DNA from: Bacillota bacterium
GTDB taxonomy: Bacteria > Bacillota > DTU030
Direction of reading: 5' to 3'
Length of the DNA: 35,851 nucleotides
Assembly: GCA_012523785.1 (NCBI GenBank)
Contig: JAAYTH010000031.1
Span: forward strand, 1-35,851
The notes beneath the pieces are model-generated. The model saw only the letters and a list, made by a program, of their open reading frames with translations. It was not told the origin of the DNA and did not search any database. A program made the translations under genes and the position numbers. Below are positions 1 through 9,307 of the stretch, one piece after another; within the stretch, counting starts at the first letter, position 1; each line of letters opens with the position of its first letter.

Positions 1-9
1 AAAATACCC

Positions 10-294
10 ATGTTAATTAAAACTAATGGCCTGGGGGCAACCCTTGCCTTTATAAAGGCCAAGGGCAGCAAAAATGAGGCCTACCAACTTCTTTACGATC
101 AGACGGCAGAGTGGTTTATGAGGCAAGGGAAGGATTTAATTGAATTGGTAAGGGATGATGATTTAGTAGAAAAAATTGTTGGATTAAATTCTACTGCCTA
201 TCGGGTTGCGACCAGGGAGGTATTAGCCTTGTTTTTCTGGTTGCGCCGTTTTGCCGAGGGGCTAATAGAAGGAGAGGCGGAGGCCAATGACTGA
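10..294 (+). CDS. cmr5: CRISPR-associated protein Cmr5 (type III-B small subunit)
   Basis: 94 aa with Cmr5-like pattern IKTNGLGATLAFIKAK...YQLLYDQTAEWF...YRVATREVLALFFWLRRFAEGL; overlaps the start of a Cmr6 gene. Confidence 0.85.
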   Translation: MLIKTNGLGATLAFIKAKGSKNEAYQLLYDQTAEWFMRQGKDLIELVRDDDLVEKIVGLNSTAYRVATREVLALFFWLRRFAEGLIEGEAEAND

Positions 295-1378
295 GCGGGG
301 GCAAATTAAAAGGTATTTTTCCGATAGGGGTTTTGGGTTTATTGCATGGAAAAAAGAAGAGGATGTTTTCTTCCATATAAGTAATTATGACGAAGAAGGT
401 ACTCCCGTGGAAGGAGATTGGGTGGAGTTTTCCCTAGGGGTTGGCCGAAGGGGAAGACCTGCGGCTGAGGGTGTGAAGAAAACAGCCCCCCCTTTTATTC
501 CCCTGGATGAGGCCCATTACAAAATACCCGCTGATACTAGAAATGTAATTACCCTAAAACAGGTTGACAATTTTTATCTTAAATTAAATCGCCTGGCCTA
601 TTTTCACAAAAGGGATAGTAAAAGTGGCTTTGAACTTTTGCTGACCGATAAGGGTGATGTTTCATATGAACTGGAGCCTAACCTCAGTGGTGTAAATTTT
701 CCCGCCATTATCGCCCGCCAAGAAAAACTGGTGGAAGATCTGGCGGAGGAAACTGTTAAAATAACATTTATCCCGGATGGACGCCTTATCATTGGTTTGG
801 GGCAACCTTCGGTCTATGAAACATCCCTTACCTTACACCACCTGTATGGGATTCCCTACATACCCGCAAGTGCCTTAAAGGGTATAACCAGAAGTTGGCT
901 GCTTTCGGAGGTTTTTGGCCAAAATGAGGAGGAAGCACTGCGCGATGAAGCTTTCCGCCAAATTTTCGGAGGGCCAAAAACCGACAATTTACTGGCCCAA
1001 AGGGGCGCTGTGCGCTTTTTAGATGCCTTTCCCCTGGAGGAGCCAAAGCTGGTCTTTGATATTATAAACCCCCATTATGCCAGCTATTACTCGGACCCCG
1101 AGGGGAAAAAACCGCCCGGGGATTATGATACCCCCATACCCATTGTATTTTTAGCGGTGGAAGCAAAGGCGGGATTTGGCATTGTTCTGACTGTACGGGA
1201 AAACGCCATAATCCAGCAGGGCAGGTTGGCAGGGAAAAGGATCTTAGATATAGTTGCCCAGCATTTAAGGGAAGCCCTAGTTGATCAGGGTATAGGGGCC
1301 AAAACTTCGGTGGGATATGGGTATGCATTGGCCGGGCAGAATTTATCCCCGGCGGATGCCAAGTTTCATACGGATTAG
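287..1378 (+). CDS. cmr6: Cmr6-family RAMP protein with N-terminal cold-shock domain
   Basis: N-term GQIKRYFSDRGFGFIAWKKEEDVFFHIS (RNP1/RNP2-like cold-shock motifs), then Cmr6-like GLGQPSVYETSLTLHHLYGIPYIPASALKGITRSWL, DIINPHYASYY and GIGAKTSVGYGYA. Continuous ORF. Confidence 0.87.
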   Translation: MTERGQIKRYFSDRGFGFIAWKKEEDVFFHISNYDEEGTPVEGDWVEFSLGVGRRGRPAAEGVKKTAPPFIPLDEAHYKIPADTRNVITLKQVDNFYLKLNRLAYFHKRDSKSGFELLLTDKGDVSYELEPNLSGVNFPAIIARQEKLVEDLAEETVKITFIPDGRLIIGLGQPSVYETSLTLHHLYGIPYIPASALKGITRSWLLSEVFGQNEEEALRDEAFRQIFGGPKTDNLLAQRGAVRFLDAFPLEEPKLVFDIINPHYASYYSDPEGKKPPGDYDTPIPIVFLAVEAKAGFGIVLTVRENAIIQQGRLAGKRILDIVAQHLREALVDQGIGAKTSVGYGYALAGQNLSPADAKFHTD

Positions 1379-1467
1379 GGGGCAAATCAGGGAAGGCTAT
1401 AAGGGAAAACCATTAGTGTGCATCGCTACTCCGGATGGGGTGGGGAAATACGGGTCGGGAGGGATTG

Positions 1468-1923
1468 ATGCAGGGTGGGTCGCATATGGAAGAAGTGAGG
1501 AGCATTGATATTGCCCGGGCAGCGTTGAGAATGGCCCTTACAAGCACTAGGGAAGAGGAACATGAGCTGCAAAGGGAATTTGGGCGGGAAAAAATGAAGA
1601 CGGTGGCAGTCGATTATGGGGGCGAATTTATTGCTTCCTTCCAAAGGGTGGTGGAACGGGCTATAGTTGCCGCCAAGCGGGAAGGTGTTATCGAGGCAAC
1701 CCATCTGGAGGAAGGGGCAGTGGCCGGGGCGGCCAGGGAATCACTGTCCCAGGTGCTGCCCAAGGCCATGGGTTTGAATGTGGGGGGTAAAATCGGTATT
1801 GCCCGTAAGGGGGGCCACATAGGTGTGGCGGTGTTTTTTGCTGTGGGTCTGCTCCATTTAGATGAAATTGCGGTGGGGCTTTCCCACCGGGCGGTGCCGA
1901 ATGTAAATAATGAAAAGGCCTAG
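1468..1923 (+). CDS. HutP family protein
   Basis: REEEHELQREF...VDYGGEFIASFQRVVERAIVAAKREGVI...GLNVGGKIGIARKGGHIGVAVFFAVGLLHLDEIAVGLSHRAV resembles HutP-family proteins of clostridia. GGGAGGG lies upstream of ATG 1468; ATG 1486 is an alternative. Confidence 0.75.
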   Translation: MQGGSHMEEVRSIDIARAALRMALTSTREEEHELQREFGREKMKTVAVDYGGEFIASFQRVVERAIVAAKREGVIEATHLEEGAVAGAARESLSQVLPKAMGLNVGGKIGIARKGGHIGVAVFFAVGLLHLDEIAVGLSHRAVPNVNNEKA

Positions 1924-2000
1924 CCTTGGTTTCTACCGGGACATGATCATTACTGGGGTTTTTAATCCTAGAGTTTGGGAGTAATTAAATAATTTATTTT

Positions 2001-2026
2001 CCCCGGCTAGAGCCGGGTTTTTTTCT
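2001..2026 (+). terminator. Rho-independent terminator between hutP-like gene and mraZ
   Basis: CCCGGCTAGAGCCGGG hairpin followed by a T tract. Confidence 0.85.
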
Positions 2027-2096
2027 GCCTAAAAATTATTTTCATAGTTTTGGAGAAAACAGCAGGAGATACAGAAGGGGCGGCGAATGTTAATAT

Positions 2097-2142
2097 GTGG
2101 GGTAAAGTGGGGGAAAGTGGGGATTATGCACCCGAAGTGGGG
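2097..2142 (+). promoter_or_regulatory. Putative MraZ-binding direct repeats upstream of mraZ
   Basis: GTGGGG at 2097, 2107, 2117 and 2137, in 10-bp register, just upstream of the mraZ start. Confidence 0.75.
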
Positions 2143-2150
2143 TGGCTGGC

Positions 2151-2582
2151 ATGTTTATGGGAGAATATCGCCACACTATAGATAGCAAGGGTCGGCTTAT
2201 TATTCCGGCTAAATTTCGGGATGGGCTCGGTCATTCTTTTGTGGCTACTAAGGGATTGGATAATTGCCTTTTTTTATATCCCCAAGAAGAATGGTCCAGC
2301 CTGGAACTAAAGTTAAAATCCCTCCCCTTTACCAAGGCCGATGCCCGGGCCTTTGTTCGCTTCTTTTTTTCCGGGGCCTCAGAATGTGAATTGGATAGAC
2401 AGGGACGTATTCTCTTACCTCCAAACTTGCGGGAGTATGCCGGTGTGGATAAGGATGTGGTGGTAATAGGGGTATCTAGCCGGGTTGAAATTTGGAGTGA
2501 AAAGGGATGGCATGAATACAGCAATAGGGCCGGGGAGACCTATGAGGAAATAGCGGAAAAAATCGTTGGTTTGGAATTATAA
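2151..2582 (+). CDS. mraZ: Transcriptional regulator MraZ
   Basis: [27 protein letters not shown]...[23 protein letters not shown], typical MraZ; first dcw gene. Confidence 0.97.
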   Translation: MFMGEYRHTIDSKGRLIIPAKFRDGLGHSFVATKGLDNCLFLYPQEEWSSLELKLKSLPFTKADARAFVRFFFSGASECELDRQGRILLPPNLREYAGVDKDVVVIGVSSRVEIWSEKGWHEYSNRAGETYEEIAEKIVGLEL

Positions 2583-2608
2583 GATCCCACTGGGGGCTAT
2601 ACATCACT

Positions 2609-3574
2609 ATGGATTTTAAACATAAACCGGTGTTGGCAGCCGAGGCAATTTTTTGGCTTAATTGTAGTCCCGGAGGGGTATATATTGATTGCACCCTGGG
2701 GGGCGGGGGACATGCCCGGGCTATTTTGGAGAAAATTTTACCCGGGGGGTACTTGGTTGGCATTGATAGGGATCCGGCAGCCTTGGATGCAGCACGGAGG
2801 CACTTGGCACCATTTAAAGAGTCGGTTTCTATTGTTCAGGGCAATTTCCGCGATCTAAATTCAATTATTGCTCCCCTGAAATTAGGGAAAATAGATGGCA
2901 TTATCTTTGATTTTGGTGTTTCGTCTTTTCAGTTGGAGTCCCCTGCTAGGGGCTTTTCTTATCAGTTGGATGGGCCCCTGGATATGCGCATGGATCCCCA
3001 ACAAGAAAAGAAGGCATCCCATCTGGTGAATGGGCTTTCAGAAGAAAAATTAACCCACATAATTAGGCAATATGGGGAAGAACGATGGGCGGCCCGAATA
3101 GCCCAATTCATTGTCAAGGCCCGAAGGTCTAAACCCCTCGAAACTACCGCAGAATTGGTGGAGGTTATAAAAGCTGCCATACCGGCTGGAGTACGCAGAG
3201 GGGGGCCCCATCCGGCCCGGCGCACCTTCCAAGCCCTGCGGATAGCGGTCAATGATGAACTTGATTCTATATCCCAGGCATTGAAGGCAGCAGTGGGGGT
3301 ATTGTCACCAGGGGGACGGGTATGTGCCATATCCTTTCATTCCCTGGAGGACAGGATTGTGAAACAGACCTTTAGGGATCTGGCCCGGGAATGTATCTGC
3401 CCACCGGAGTTTCCCGTCTGTGTTTGTGAACAAGAGCCTCAATTGGAGATTTTAACCAGGCGGCCGGTAAGGCCAAGCATTGGGGAATTGCAGGAAAACC
3501 CCAGGGCCCGCAGCGCCAAACTCCGGGCCGGGGCAAAAATCGCAGCTGTTCTAAAGAGGGAAGTGGGTGAATAA
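2609..3574 (+). CDS. rsmH: 16S rRNA (cytosine(1402)-N4)-methyltransferase
   Basis: HKPVL...DCTLGGGGHARAIL...GIIFDFGVSSFQLESPARGFSY..DGPLDMRMD...RRTFQALRIAVNDEL. Confidence 0.97.
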   Translation: MDFKHKPVLAAEAIFWLNCSPGGVYIDCTLGGGGHARAILEKILPGGYLVGIDRDPAALDAARRHLAPFKESVSIVQGNFRDLNSIIAPLKLGKIDGIIFDFGVSSFQLESPARGFSYQLDGPLDMRMDPQQEKKASHLVNGLSEEKLTHIIRQYGEERWAARIAQFIVKARRSKPLETTAELVEVIKAAIPAGVRRGGPHPARRTFQALRIAVNDELDSISQALKAAVGVLSPGGRVCAISFHSLEDRIVKQTFRDLARECICPPEFPVCVCEQEPQLEILTRRPVRPSIGELQENPRARSAKLRAGAKIAAVLKREVGE

Positions 3575-3576
3575 AT

Positions 3577-4056
3577 TTGGTTATGACCAGGGGTAATACT
3601 GCCATTAGCCATCGACAGGTTAAAACAAGCCCAAAAAGGCAGCCCAAAAGGGTTGGACGCCCGGGCCATCGACTACGGGTGGGGCCCATGGCCCTTTATG
3701 GTGTGGCGATTTGCCTGGCGGTAATGATCGCCCTTCTTTACCTCTCTCAATATGCTGTATTGGCCCATTTGAGCCTGCAAATTAACAATTTGCAGGAAAA
3801 AGTAGAGGCTTTGGAGCGGGAAAATTGCAATCTAGAACAACGGTCTGCCTATTTGGCCTCCCTGGATCGGGTGGAAAGAATTGCCCGCGAGGATCTGGGT
3901 ATGGTTCCTTTTCAGGAAATAAGGTATTTGCCAAGGTTAAACACCAATGTGGAAATGGATACCAAAGTTGTAAAATCGGAGGAGGAAAGGGCTGTATCTA
4001 AGTTGGTCAATTGGATAAGGCCGAAAACCGCCCTGGCCGAAGGTTCTGAACAGTAG
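3577..4056 (+). CDS. ftsL: Cell division protein FtsL
   Basis: Small bitopic protein with one TM and coiled-coil (LQINNLQEKVEALERENCNLEQRSAYLASLDRVERIAREDLGM) between rsmH and the PBP. TTG start; ATG 3583 possible. Confidence 0.8.
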   Translation: MVMTRGNTAISHRQVKTSPKRQPKRVGRPGHRLRVGPMALYGVAICLAVMIALLYLSQYAVLAHLSLQINNLQEKVEALERENCNLEQRSAYLASLDRVERIAREDLGMVPFQEIRYLPRLNTNVEMDTKVVKSEEERAVSKLVNWIRPKTALAEGSEQ

Positions 4057-4087
4057 ATTCATGGCGGCTTTTCAAGGAGGTAAACCC

Positions 4088-6178
4088 ATGACTCCGTTGG
4101 TGGTTAAACGACGGATTGTAGGATTATTTCTTTTTATCGCCCTTAGCGTCTTAGCACTGGGAGGGCGTTTATTTTTCCTACAGGTACTGCAAAGTGATGA
4201 TTATCAACAACAGGCCTTGGAAAATCGACTGCGGGAAATATACATCCAGCCCACCCGGGGGACAATTTATGACCGGGAAGGTAAGAAGCTGGCCTTTGAT
4301 ATTAGTGTCGATACGGTGGTTGCTAATCCGGCCCAGGTGGTGGATAAGGAATCAACTGCCCAGCGATTAGCAGAGGTGTTGGGGCTGGATGGCCAAGAGG
4401 TCTTGGAAAAGCTCTCACGCCATTCTGCCTTTGAGTGGGTTAAACGAAAAATTGATCCCGATGTGGCCCAGGAAGTTCGAGAGCTGGGTTTAGATGGTAT
4501 TTATTTGTTGGAAGAAACAAAACGATATTATCCGGAAGGTGTAGTGGCAGCCCATCTCCTGGGTTTTGCCGGTATAGATAACCAGGGCTTAGAAGGGATA
4601 GAGGTAACATACGATGGGCAGCTCCGGGGTTCTTTGGGAAGGGTGTTGGGAGAATCAACTGCCCTGGGTACTGATATTCCCGGTGGCTTTAAGAAGTATA
4701 TTCCCTCCCGAGATGGGCATAATCTTATTTTGACCATTGATAAAGTAATTCAGTATATCGTGGAACGGGAACTGGATCAAATAATGCTGGAATTTGGGGC
4801 CAAGTCGGCAATTATCATTGTAACTGATCCTTCTACTGGCGAGGTGCTGGCCATGGGCACAAGGCCCACTTATAATCCCAATGATCCCCTATCAGCACCG
4901 GATAATTGGCGTAATCTGGCTATTTGGTACAACTATGAACCGGGTTCTACTTTTAAGATCGTGACGGCGGCTGCAGCCTTGGAAGAAGGAGTTGTGTCAG
5001 AAAGTGACGGCTTCTTCTGTAAGGGGGCTATAACCGTTTCGGGTGCTACCATTAATTGTGTGGCAGCCCACGGCAGCCAAAGCCTGGCTGATGTGGTCAA
5101 AAACTCCTGTAATGTTGGCTTTGTTACCATTGGCCAACGGTTGGGCAAGGAAAGTCTGTATAAATATATCGAGGCTTTTGGCTTTGGTAAGCCCACGGGG
5201 GTTTCGCTTCCCGGCGAAGAAGGAGGGATTTTGCTCCCCAAAAATCAGGTGGGGCCAGTTGAACTGGCCAACAACGCCTTTGGGTATGGGGTTGCGGTAA
5301 CTCCCATCCAGATGGTTTCCATGGCCGGGGCGGTGGCCAATGACGGTGTTTTACTCCAACCCCAGATAGTTAGGGAAGTACGTGATCATGAAGGTAATCT
5401 GGTTCAGGGCTTTAAACCTAAGCCCTTTGGGCAGGTTATATCCAAGGAAACGGCCCGGCAACTATCAGGCTATTTGCAGTTGGTGATTGCGGAGGGGACC
5501 GGGAGAAGTGCCGCTGTACCGGGTTATAATCTGGCTGGCAAAACGGGCACGGCGGAAAAACTTGAACAGGGCCATTATACCGGTGATAAACATGTAGCCT
5601 CTTTTCTTGGTTATGGGCCCGTGGATGACCCTAAATTGGCTATTCTGGTTGTGGTTGACGAACCCCAAGGGGCTTACTTCGGTAGCCTGGTGGCTGCCCC
5701 GGCTTTTAAGGCGGTAATGGCGGAGAGCTTACAATACCTGGGGGTTCCTCCGACAGAAAAGTCAACGGAAGAAGAAGAGGCTGAGGTTTATGTACCGGTA
5801 CCTAATGTGGTAAATCTCCCCCTTTCGGAGGCAAAAACCATCCTAGGGGAGGCAGGTTTGGGAAACCGGCTGGAGAGGGAAGGAACCCTAATAATAGACC
5901 AAATGCCCCGGGCCGGGGCCAAGGTGGAAATGGGTACGGAGGTAATCTTATATCTGTGGGATGGGGAGGAACCTTTGCCTCAGCAAGATGAGGGCCAGGT
6001 AATGGTGCCCAACCTAAAAGGAAAAACTATACGGGAAGCGGCCCAAATTTTGAGCGACCTAGATTTATTGCTGCAGGCAGAGGGGACGGGTTTGGCTGTA
6101 TGGCAGGACCCGGCGCCACTAACGGTTGTTTCTGTGGGAAGCTTGGTAGAGGTGAAGTTTGCGCCGCCCACCTCCTGA
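4088..6178 (+). CDS. spoVD: Class B penicillin-binding protein, SpoVD/PBP2 type, with C-terminal PASTA domains
   Basis: Transpeptidase motifs STFK, SCN and KTGTAE; two PASTA-like repeats (VPNVVNLPLSEAKTIL..., VPNLKGKTIREAAQIL...). AAGGAGGT precedes ATG 4088. Confidence 0.9.
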   Translation: MTPLVVKRRIVGLFLFIALSVLALGGRLFFLQVLQSDDYQQQALENRLREIYIQPTRGTIYDREGKKLAFDISVDTVVANPAQVVDKESTAQRLAEVLGLDGQEVLEKLSRHSAFEWVKRKIDPDVAQEVRELGLDGIYLLEETKRYYPEGVVAAHLLGFAGIDNQGLEGIEVTYDGQLRGSLGRVLGESTALGTDIPGGFKKYIPSRDGHNLILTIDKVIQYIVERELDQIMLEFGAKSAIIIVTDPSTGEVLAMGTRPTYNPNDPLSAPDNWRNLAIWYNYEPGSTFKIVTAAAALEEGVVSESDGFFCKGAITVSGATINCVAAHGSQSLADVVKNSCNVGFVTIGQRLGKESLYKYIEAFGFGKPTGVSLPGEEGGILLPKNQVGPVELANNAFGYGVAVTPIQMVSMAGAVANDGVLLQPQIVREVRDHEGNLVQGFKPKPFGQVISKETARQLSGYLQLVIAEGTGRSAAVPGYNLAGKTGTAEKLEQGHYTGDKHVASFLGYGPVDDPKLAILVVVDEPQGAYFGSLVAAPAFKAVMAESLQYLGVPPTEKSTEEEEAEVYVPVPNVVNLPLSEAKTILGEAGLGNRLEREGTLIIDQMPRAGAKVEMGTEVILYLWDGEEPLPQQDEGQVMVPNLKGKTIREAAQILSDLDLLLQAEGTGLAVWQDPAPLTVVSVGSLVEVKFAPPTS

Positions 6179-6379
6179 AAATAATAAAATGAAGGGTCCT
6201 AATGGCAGAGGTAGTTGACAAATAGTTGTCTAAAGGTAGTTTTTGTACCCCAGGCAGGAGAAAAAACTCTCTTCCAGAATTAAGGAGTAGCATTGATTGT
6301 AATGCCTATTTTTTCGACTAAAGGTGATATACTACTAAAAAGGCTTGCTAATGATTCTGGACAACGGACAAGGTAGATT

Positions 6380-7903
6380 ATGGGAAGCAAGGAAAGGGTG
6401 GGAATGATGGAGTTAAAACCGGAAAAACTTTGGCGGGGATTGCAGATCGAAGAGTATTCCGGCGACCCGGATATTATCCCGGCCGGTTTTACCTATGATT
6501 CCAGGCGGGTTGTGCCGGGGGATTTTTTTGTATGTATTGAGGGTTTCCAACATGATGGCCATGATTTTATTTCGGAGGCGGTCGCGGGGGGGTGTGGGGG
6601 CGTAGTAGTGCAAAAGGATGTGCCTGTTCCCCCGGGTGTGAACAAGATTAGAGTTCCCAATACCCGCTTGGCTTTGGCGCACCTTTCTGCCGCTTTCTAT
6701 GATCATCCTTCCCGGAAGTTGCGGCTCATTGGGGTAACGGGCACCAATGGTAAGACTACCACCACCCACCTCATTAACGCTATTCTGCGGGAGGCTGGTT
6801 ATAAAACCGGCTTAATTGGGACCATACATAACCGTATCGGGGAGGAAATACTGCCGGTGGAGCGAACCACCCCCGAATCTTTGGATTTGCAAGAGCTCCT
6901 TTATCGTATGGTTAAGGCCGGGATTGATTATTGCGTCATGGAAGTTTCTTCCCATGCCTTAAGCCTGGGGCGGGTTGCCCGGTGTGATTTTGACATGGGG
7001 GTATTTACTAACATTTCTCAAGATCATTTGGATTTTCACCAGGACATGGATGAATATTTTAGGGCCAAGAAAAAACTATTCACCCAGTTGACCCTAGCTT
7101 CAGTTAAAACAGGGCCTAAAACTGCCATTATCAACATGGATGACCAAAGGGGGCGCGAAATTGCCGGCCATTGTCCTGTTTCTTGGCTGGGCTATGGGGT
7201 GGAAAGGGAGACTGACCTACAAGCAGTGGCAATTGATATTGGCCCCCGGGGGGCAAAATTCTCCGCCCGCAATAAGGGTAAGGCAGTTCCCATATCCATC
7301 AGCCTGACCGGCATGTTTAGTATCTATAATGCTTTGGCGGCGGCCGGTGCGGCCATTGCCGAGGGTATTTCTTTGGAATCAATTGCCAAGGCTTTGGCGG
7401 CGGTACCCGGGGTGGCGGGCCGTTTTGAAAGCATTGATGAGGGACAAGACTTCGGTGTTATCGTGGACTATGCCCATACTCCCGATGGGTTGGAAAACAT
7501 TTTGCGGGCGGCCAATGAGTTTGTACCGGGGAGGAAGATTCTTGTCTTTGGCTGTGGTGGAGATAGGGACCGGACAAAGCGGCCTCTGATGGGGAAAATA
7601 GCCGTCACCCATGCGGATTATGTAGTGGTTACTTCCGATAATCCCCGCAGTGAAGACCCGGTGGCAATAATTGCTGATATTGAACCCGGGCTAAAAGAGG
7701 GTGGTAAATCTAATGGTGAGTATGAAATAATACCGGATCGGCGGCAGGCCATTGCAGCGGCCATCAGGATGGCTAGAAAAGGTGATATGGTTATTTTGGC
7801 GGGGAAAGGCCATGAGACCTACCAAATAATTGGTGAAGAGGTCCTCCCCTTTGATGATGGGGCCGTGGCGCGGGAGGTTTTAAGGGGGAAAAAGGAATGC
7901 TGA
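6380..7903 (+). CDS. murE: UDP-N-acetylmuramoyl-tripeptide synthetase MurE
   Basis: GVTGTNGKTTTTHLI..., DNPRSEDP motif, position in dcw cluster. Alternative starts at 6404/6407. Confidence 0.95.
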   Translation: MGSKERVGMMELKPEKLWRGLQIEEYSGDPDIIPAGFTYDSRRVVPGDFFVCIEGFQHDGHDFISEAVAGGCGGVVVQKDVPVPPGVNKIRVPNTRLALAHLSAAFYDHPSRKLRLIGVTGTNGKTTTTHLINAILREAGYKTGLIGTIHNRIGEEILPVERTTPESLDLQELLYRMVKAGIDYCVMEVSSHALSLGRVARCDFDMGVFTNISQDHLDFHQDMDEYFRAKKKLFTQLTLASVKTGPKTAIINMDDQRGREIAGHCPVSWLGYGVERETDLQAVAIDIGPRGAKFSARNKGKAVPISISLTGMFSIYNALAAAGAAIAEGISLESIAKALAAVPGVAGRFESIDEGQDFGVIVDYAHTPDGLENILRAANEFVPGRKILVFGCGGDRDRTKRPLMGKIAVTHADYVVVTSDNPRSEDPVAIIADIEPGLKEGGKSNGEYEIIPDRRQAIAAAIRMARKGDMVILAGKGHETYQIIGEEVLPFDDGAVAREVLRGKKEC

Positions 7904-9303
7904 CATTGCCTTTTACTGTTGGGGATGCCGTCCGGGTTACCGGTGGGGTACTATTGTCGGGTGACAGGGAGAAGGAAATCACAGGTATTTCCCTTGATTC
8001 ACGACAGACAAAGCCGGGGGATTTATTCGTTGCCCTTAGGGGTGAACGGGTCGATGGGCATAGTTTTGTCCAGGATGCGCTAAAAAAGGGTGCAACGGCT
8101 GCTCTTATCCAACAGGAGGTTCTGATCGGGGAAAATACTGCCGTCCTGCAGGTGGATAATTGCCAAGAGACATTGTTGGAATTGGCAGCCTGGTATCGCC
8201 GCCGCTTTAATGCCGCTGCTGTTGCTATTACCGGCAGTACGGGAAAAACTACAGTAAAGGAAATGGTGGCGGCTGTTTTAACCCAGTCTTTTTGTGTACA
8301 TAAAAATAAAGGAAATTACAATACAGAAATTGGCGTTCCCCTGACAATATTCGAACTGCGGCCAGAGCAAGATATTGCCGTCTTGGAAATGGGGATGCGG
8401 GGGCTGGGCCAAATTCGCCGCCTGGCCCAGGTAGCCGCCCCCGAGATCGGGGTCATAACAAATATCGGTTTAACCCACCTCGAGTTGCTGGAAACGGTTG
8501 AAAATATTGCCCGGGCCAAGGGCGAGCTCCTGGAGGAATTACCCGCCGCCGGGATAGCCATCCTGGATGGTGATGATCCAAGGCTACGGCAATTGGGCCG
8601 GGACTTTGCCGGGCGGGTTATTTTTTATGGCCTTGGGGATGGAAATGATTTCAGGGCTTTAAATATTCGCAGCCACAAAGAGCAGGGAATTAGTTTTACA
8701 GTTAGTACCCCCCAGGGGGCGGGGGAGATGGTATTACCCCTGCCGGGGCGCCATAATGCTGTAAATGCCTTGGCTGCACTGGCGGTGGGACACTGCTTTG
8801 GGATGGCACTTTCGGATATGGCCCCGGGGCTCAAAAAAATGCAGCCAGCTGCCATGCGCCTCAATATTTCTAAAACCCCGGCCGGGATAACAATTATCAA
8901 TGATGCCTATAATGCCAACCCCACCTCTATGCAGAGTGGCCTTCTGACGCTGATGGAGCTGAAGGGGCCCGGACGGGCCGTTGCCGTATTGGGCGATATG
9001 TTGGAGCTGGGACCAGCTGCTGCCCAAGCCCATCGGGAAGTGGGGGGAATGGCAGCCGAGTTGGGGGTAGATTTACTATTAACTATAGGGACTTGGAAAG
9101 ATGAAGTACTGGCCGGTGCCCGGGAAGGGGACATGTCCCGGGAGAATTGCCGGGCCTGGAGCAATAAAGAAGATCTAGTGGCCTTTTTACAAGAATGGCT
9201 AGGGCCCGGGGATGCGGTTTTGGTCAAGGCATCCCGGGGACTGCAATTGGAAGATATAGCTGCAGAATTAAGCCGCCTAGGTGATGATGTATCCGGAGGT
9301 TAG
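7897..9303 (+). CDS. murF: UDP-N-acetylmuramoyl-tripeptide-D-alanyl-D-alanine ligase MurF
   Basis: AITGSTGKTTVKEMV, NKGNYNTEIGVPLT, NDAYNANPTSM. Confidence 0.95.
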   Translation: MLTLPFTVGDAVRVTGGVLLSGDREKEITGISLDSRQTKPGDLFVALRGERVDGHSFVQDALKKGATAALIQQEVLIGENTAVLQVDNCQETLLELAAWYRRRFNAAAVAITGSTGKTTVKEMVAAVLTQSFCVHKNKGNYNTEIGVPLTIFELRPEQDIAVLEMGMRGLGQIRRLAQVAAPEIGVITNIGLTHLELLETVENIARAKGELLEELPAAGIAILDGDDPRLRQLGRDFAGRVIFYGLGDGNDFRALNIRSHKEQGISFTVSTPQGAGEMVLPLPGRHNAVNALAALAVGHCFGMALSDMAPGLKKMQPAAMRLNISKTPAGITIINDAYNANPTSMQSGLLTLMELKGPGRAVAVLGDMLELGPAAAQAHREVGGMAAELGVDLLLTIGTWKDEVLAGAREGDMSRENCRAWSNKEDLVAFLQEWLGPGDAVLVKASRGLQLEDIAAELSRLGDDVSGG

Positions 9304-9307
9304 GATA

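Noticed and set aside
1062-1385. 107-aa minus-strand ORF antisense to cmr6
   Set aside because: Proline/tryptophan-rich translation with no family resemblance; fully overlaps a well-supported gene.
2962-3330. 122-aa minus-strand ORF inside rsmH
   Set aside because: Antisense shadow of a conserved CDS; low-complexity composition.
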